From Spirodela intermedia (taxonomy: Eukaryota; Streptophyta; Magnoliopsida; Alismatales; Araceae): 64,000 nt of DNA. The stretch is from NCBI GenBank assembly GCA_902729315.2, contig LR746268.1, positions 5,935,501-5,999,500 of the forward strand, written 5' to 3'. Shown piece by piece: positions 59,901-64,000 of this stretch (the first letter of the stretch is position 1; each line of letters starts with the position of its first letter). The position numbers were made by a program, and so were the translations under genes. The notes beneath the pieces are model-generated. The model was not told where the DNA came from. It did not search any database and saw nothing but the letters and a program-made list of their open reading frames with translations.

Positions 59901-60251
59901 GCGGACCCAGACAAGTTCTTCCTCACCATGTTGCCGGACAGGTTCACGACGACGCTGGGGCTGGCGCTGATCGAGGTGCTGTCGCGGCATACCTCCGACG
60001 AGGTTTACCTCGGCCAGCGGCCATCGCCGGAGTGGACGGACCACGCGAGGGTCCGGCAGCTGTTCGAAGAGTTCCGGCGAGATCTGCTGGCGGTGGAGGG
60101 GACGATACGAACCAGGAACTCGACGACGGCGCTGAGGAACAGGCGGGGCCCGGCGGAGATCCCCTACACATTGTTGCACCCGGACACCTCCAACGTGCGC
60201 GGGGAAGGCGGCATCACCGGCAGAGGGATTCCCAACAGTGTCTCGATTTAG
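56932..60251 (+). CDS. Lipoxygenase, 13-LOX (type 2)-like
   Basis: Lipoxygenases oxygenate linoleic and linolenic acid to hydroperoxides that feed oxylipin and jasmonate synthesis. Exons are 56932-57103, 57187-57467, 57545-57785, 57936-58280, 58376-58461, 58582-58671, 58752-59047, 59143-59406 and 59483-60251, giving 847 residues. A PLAT domain covers about 28-165. The catalytic domain carries the complete plant His motif (H-x4-H-x4-H-x17-H-x8-H), with predicted iron ligands H503, H508, H694, N698 and the C-terminal Ile847 ([10 protein letters not shown]). The linker after NSWVYP ([47 protein letters not shown]) resembles chloroplast 13-LOX. The predicted N-terminus ([16 protein letters not shown]) is short for a plastid protein. 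An in-frame stop lies just before this ATG, so a transit peptide would need an unseen upstream exon. Confidence 0.9.
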
Positions 60252-60340
60252 CGAAAGCGCCACTGCATGGATCTACGTCGTTCTTCGCTTGCTAGGCCCG
60301 TCAAAGACCGGAAAACGATCGGTCTCATGCTGAATCGCAG

Positions 60341-60346
60341 AATAAA
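60341..60346 (+). terminator. Poly(A) signal of the lipoxygenase gene
   Basis: AATAAA lies 90 bases after the stop codon and just before the GA minisatellite. Confidence 0.5.
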
Positions 60347-60419
60347 AACCCTCTCTTTCGACTTTATACTAGAACTTAGTTTTAGTGTTTCGACTCACCT
60401 GCAACATCGGTCCAGAGAT

Positions 60420-60679
60420 TGAGAGAGAGAGAGAGAGAGAGAGAGGATGGGGGGAGAGAGAGAGGGGGGAGAGAAGAGGGGACAGAAAGAGACAGGGGGG
60501 AGAGAGAGAGAGACGGAAAGAGGGAGGGAACGAGAGAGAGAGAGGGGAAAGAGAGGGAAAGAGGGAGGGAACGAGAGAGAGAGAGGGGAAAGAGAGGGAA
60601 AGAGGGAGGGAACGAGAGAGAGAGAGAGGGGAAAGAGAGGGAAAGAGGGAGGGGAAAGAGAGGGAAAGAGGGAGGGAAC

Positions 60680-60711
<32 letters not shown>

Positions 60712-60916
60712 GGAAAGAGGGAGGGAACGAGAGAGAGAGAGGGGAGAGAGAGAGGGGAGAGAGAGGGAAAGAGGGAGGGAACGAGAGAGAGAGAGAGAGA
60801 GGGGAGAGAGAGGGAAAGAGGGAGGGAACGAGAGAGAGAGAGAGAGAGGGGAGAGAGAGGGAAAGAGGGAGGGAACGAGAAAGAGAGAGAGAGAGAGGGA
60901 GAGAGAGGGAGAGAGA
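60420..60916. repeat. GA-rich minisatellite
   Basis: About 500 bp of almost pure purine on the + strand. The recurring block GGGAACGAGAGAGAG followed by GGGAAAGAGAGGGAAAGAGG occurs eight times at irregular spacing of roughly 40-60 bp, with variable (GA)n lengths between. It lies between the lipoxygenase poly(A) signal and the promoter of the right-edge gene. The long frames on both strands are compositional artefacts. Confidence 0.92.
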
Positions 60917-61301
60917 GTATGAAGCATGGGACGATCCCGCGGTAGTCTTTGGGAGCTTTGTCGGAGGTGGGACAGAGGATCACCTTCCGAATGGACCAGA
61001 TTGAATCTGCATGGAACCGCTGCAGAATAAAATTGGACGGCCCACATCGAATCTGAATGAAACGGTCGAGCCGTTGCCAGAGGAACGTCGGTGGTAGACT
61101 ACAGCACGGAGATTCGAGGGGTGTACACACCAACAAAACACTGAAGGAGGGCTTTCAATATAAAATTTAATAAGGGCTTTTAGGTAAATAAGATGTTAAC
61201 AGGTGGAAGATTTCAAGGCTTGTTTTTAGAGGGGAGGCGGGAATACACCGGGAAGTCCCTGGCTTCTACCGGATTCTGTTTCTCCCGGGTCCTCACTTCC
61301 G

Positions 61302-61309
61302 TATAAATA
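61302..61309 (+). promoter_or_regulatory. TATA box, probable promoter of the right-edge gene
   Basis: TATAAATA is followed by a CT-rich leader and, at 61412, by a possible donor (ATCCAG|GTATTG). This fits an untranslated first exon of about 80 bases for the + strand gene that becomes coding near the window edge. Confidence 0.45.
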
Positions 61310-61412
61310 ACGCGGGAAAGGGAAAAATGTTCCTCCTCCTCCCCTCTCTCCCTCTCTGGAGGAAGGGGGAGCACAGAGTTTCCTCCAAGCCGCCATTCGC
61401 CGCTAGTGTATC

Positions 61413-63505
61413 CAGGTATTGACACTTCTCATTATCTGTCGGATGTATTCCCTTCCCGTTTTTTGGTTTCCCCCTATTCTTTCTGCGATCCATTAACGTG
61501 GTAGGATTTTCGGATTTTTTTTGTTGCGGCAAGAATCATGAAATAGCTGAGACTGGTGGTATCTGTGCGTTTATCCGGCTATGCAGCGCTCATAAGATAT
61601 TCAATGTTTGACTCAGTGTTATTGCCTTGTTCGCGAGTGCTTTGGTTATTTGCTCTAATTCCGGTGGACGGGGGAATATATAGCCGGGGAAATTTGTGTT
61701 TCGTTTACTCTATTTTTTCGTCCTTCGTATCTTTTTGCTTTTTCACGGCATTGTAGAGATCTCTTGTCATCAGTTTATATCTGTCTGCTGAATAAATATG
61801 TTTTTTATAATTTCTGTGTTAATTATTGACGTTTCTATCTGGAGTTATTTATGCCTGTGAAAAAATTTCCTGGAACTTTTTAGCTTTGAGTAAATGAATG
61901 ATAAAAAAGAATACAATTTTGCTTGTAGATGAAGGAGAATAAAAGAGGGTAACCTGTTTGGATTATAGGTGCACTCCGGACTATTTCTATGGTAACTGCG
62001 GTCATAAAGCTTTCAAGCGTAGGTGATTATTTTCACTCTGTTCTTTGCCTAATGGGTATGGCTAGCTTAATGAGAGATCCTTACTATGCGGGGAAAAATC
62101 AGAAAACTCATTTAATTTAAGCAGATAATGCACATATTAAAAAATATTAAATTATTTTTCGTGGGATTAGATTCTAAGTACAATGCATGTACCTGGGCTT
62201 AAACAAGATAAAGCAAAATTATGAAAGTTTTGAGGATAATATTTGTTATATCTGAGGGATGTAATCTAAAATCATAGAATGGGGAAGGAGAATTGTATCT
62301 TATGTTGGTGATCGGATTTTTCTATCTTGTTCAGGAGTCGTATATGGGTACAATTGGCCTACATATTATGATGTACTGAAACAACCAGAATTATATCGGG
62401 TTCCTGCACTATGTTTTGCTTATGGACCAGACACAATATGTGCCAGCATTTGTGCAGCATTGTTTCGGAAAAGTAAATCATTGGAGTGGCTAGATCTGCA
62501 TTCATTACTTCATTAGTTTCATAATATGTTTTTAGTAATTTTTGGCGCCTTTAAATTCTACTTCCGTATGATTAAGTATTTTCTCTATAACTCTTGTTAC
62601 TCTTGATTAATGGTTCGCATAAATGAAACCTAAAGAAGATCTATTCTTATGAATTCAGAATAAAGAGCGGTACTAAAAACTGAATATGTTCATGAAAACC
62701 TGTCATCTTTCCAGGCATTAATAACCTATCATCTTTTAAAGTTTCTTTTTAATTTTATTCTTCGAGTATATTGATTTTGGGTAAGGAAAAAGTATAATAG
62801 TTGATTCTTTTCCAAATTATTTTTAAAATGTCTGAGCATGCTTCAATTCTTATTGAGCTGCCCGTTAAATACCTCAATTGTGGTACAATTATATAGGGCA
62901 AATTGTGGTTCATCGAGGACCATCATATGTAATGTCTTCACTGATATGAAGGGTTCTCATGTGGGGGGCCTGGGTGGAGATGAGTGTTCATGTTTAACAT
63001 GGTATGATAATTTTACGAATCACTGTTGGGAAAACGATTTTCAGTTCAATTCTAATGACAGATCATTCGTCAGATGCTTAATAATTTTTTAGGTTCCCAA
63101 TGGAGAATATTCCATCTTCATTGACATTTCCTTTAAAACACCTTGAAGATGAAGGTTCCACTGCCAGGACCTTCTCTTTATGGAATTACTGCTGAAATTT
63201 GTAAATTCAGTATTGCAAACTTGGAACTGTATAGCTGGCGGTTAAACTCCGTCTGCATACCCTTCAGCTTGGACTCTTAATATTTATTTTTTCTTCGCTT
63301 CTTAAATTTTTGGAGCAATATAGAAATCGCAGGCTGACCTATTTTGATTAATTTGTTATTTTATTTACTTCATCTCATTACCTTGGGGCCCATCGTTGCT
63401 CATCTGAAATTTGTTGAGTTGCATGTCAATGGCAAGCGTGATTTATTTGTTGATCAGTTTTGCTGTTTTTGCCCTCTTATGTGATGAAGATTAAATGACA
63501 TGCAG
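61413..63505 (+). other. Probable long 5' intron(s) of the right-edge gene
   Basis: About 2.1 kb of AT-rich, T-rich sequence with no convincing coding exon; the frame at 62838-63092 looks like chance. It ends in ATGACATGCAG at 63495-63505, a good acceptor. There may be undetected small exons inside. Confidence 0.4.
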
Positions 63506-64000
63506 GTTTCTTGACCAAAGAACCGATTTCCCAGGGAAGGATTCTTGGCCACTAGTTACGATGCCTTCATCTGCGCCTCAACTGGAATCCAAAAATTGTA
63601 GTAGGTACGGCTTTGGAAGCCATGAGATCCGCCCAAGCTACAAGCTAATTAAAGGAATTGCCTTATCGGATGCCGACATTGAGCATTTAATCTGCACTGA
63701 AGACGGCTTATCTGACGAGAACGAATGCACATGGTTATCCTCTGGAGGCACATCAGCCTCCTACCTTAGTTCGGATGAACTGCGATCATTGGATACTTTG
63801 GAAATCGATTTCTGTGATTCACGGCTCTATGAGCAGTCTAACACCATGATTCCGGTCCCTCCTGGACATGGGCTTTTTTCCCTTGATAAGGCCGAGAGGA
63901 ATTCTGTCTATGGTTTAACAACATCTCCAGTTATCCTCAGAATGCAGGACGGTGGGAATGGAGGAGACTTCTCCTCCCAGCAGCCTTGTGAAGCCATGGA
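63506..64000 (+). CDS. Unrecognised protein, N-terminal part, runs off the window
   Basis: After the acceptor at 63505 the frame is open to the window edge (about 164 codons). The first in-frame ATG is at 63561 (MPSSAPQLESKNCSRYGFGS), and translation probably starts there, though an upstream exon could extend the protein through FLDQRTDFPGKDSWP. The product is hydrophilic and rich in Ser, Asp and Glu. It contains SYKLIKGIALSDADIEHLIC and TSASYLSSDELRSLDTLEID, has no membrane segment and shows no domain I know. It is likely a plant-specific nuclear or regulatory protein by composition only. Confidence 0.6.

Noticed and set aside
60369-61136. Long Ser/Leu/Pro and Arg/Glu/Gly frames over the GA minisatellite
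   Set aside because: Simple (GA)n repeats are open in several frames on both strands. No promoter, intron or domain supports coding.

Overview
This window is nuclear DNA of a flowering plant. Genes have many exons with GT-AG introns, several products carry organelle transit peptides, and families such as trihelix, BAHD, APO, PPR, DUF1685 and plastid-type lipoxygenase are plant families. Several genes have very GC-rich coding exons (HRA1-like, PPR, BAHD, lipoxygenase) set in AT-rich introns and intergenic DNA. This fits a monocot or other non-eudicot genome, but that is an inference. I saw no bacterial, organellar or viral gene block and no CRISPR array.

Layout, left to right. 246-2896 (+): extensin with an Ole e 1 domain between two Pro/Tyr repeat arrays. 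3721-4224 (-): Ycf20-like plastid membrane protein. 6886-8031 (-): HRA1-like trihelix factor. 9428-14955 (+): PUX11-like UBX protein, nine coding exons. 15253-22490: decayed retrotransposons (a Ty3/gypsy relic with LTR, primer-binding site, gag and pol, two LTR-like repeats, then a Ty1/copia pol relic). 23035-25562 (+): APO4-like protein. 26088-32727 (+): 2-isopropylmalate synthase, 12 exons. 34158-41107 (-): nucleotide-sugar transporter of the plant CMP-sialic-acid-transporter-like group, 14 coding exons. 43515-47125: a second Ty1/copia relic. 47714-49113 (+): BAHD acyltransferase. 49247-51052 (-): PPR protein. 51620-52101 (-): DUF1685 protein. 53136-56280 (+): plastid-type FAD-dependent oxidoreductase, nine exons. 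56932-60251 (+): lipoxygenase, nine exons. 60420-60916: GA minisatellite. 63561-64000 (+): start of an unrecognised gene that runs off the edge.

The genes are independent transcription units. They cover wall structure, plastid membrane and photosynthesis accessory functions, leucine synthesis, Golgi sugar-nucleotide transport, organelle RNA handling, oxylipin synthesis and acyl transfer. I see no convincing new multi-gene system. The points most worth checking are a one-base frameshift inside the homogenised extensin array, an 82-bp segment flanked by perfect 16-bp direct repeats with a second copy 640 bp away, a CT microsatellite abutting the isopropylmalate synthase intron 1 donor, two GC-AG introns, a degenerate DFGWG motif in the BAHD enzyme, the apparent lack of a transit peptide on a 13-type lipoxygenase, and the nested and mismatched LTRs. 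Exon boundaries come from splice consensus, reading frame and remembered family sequences; no alignment was run.
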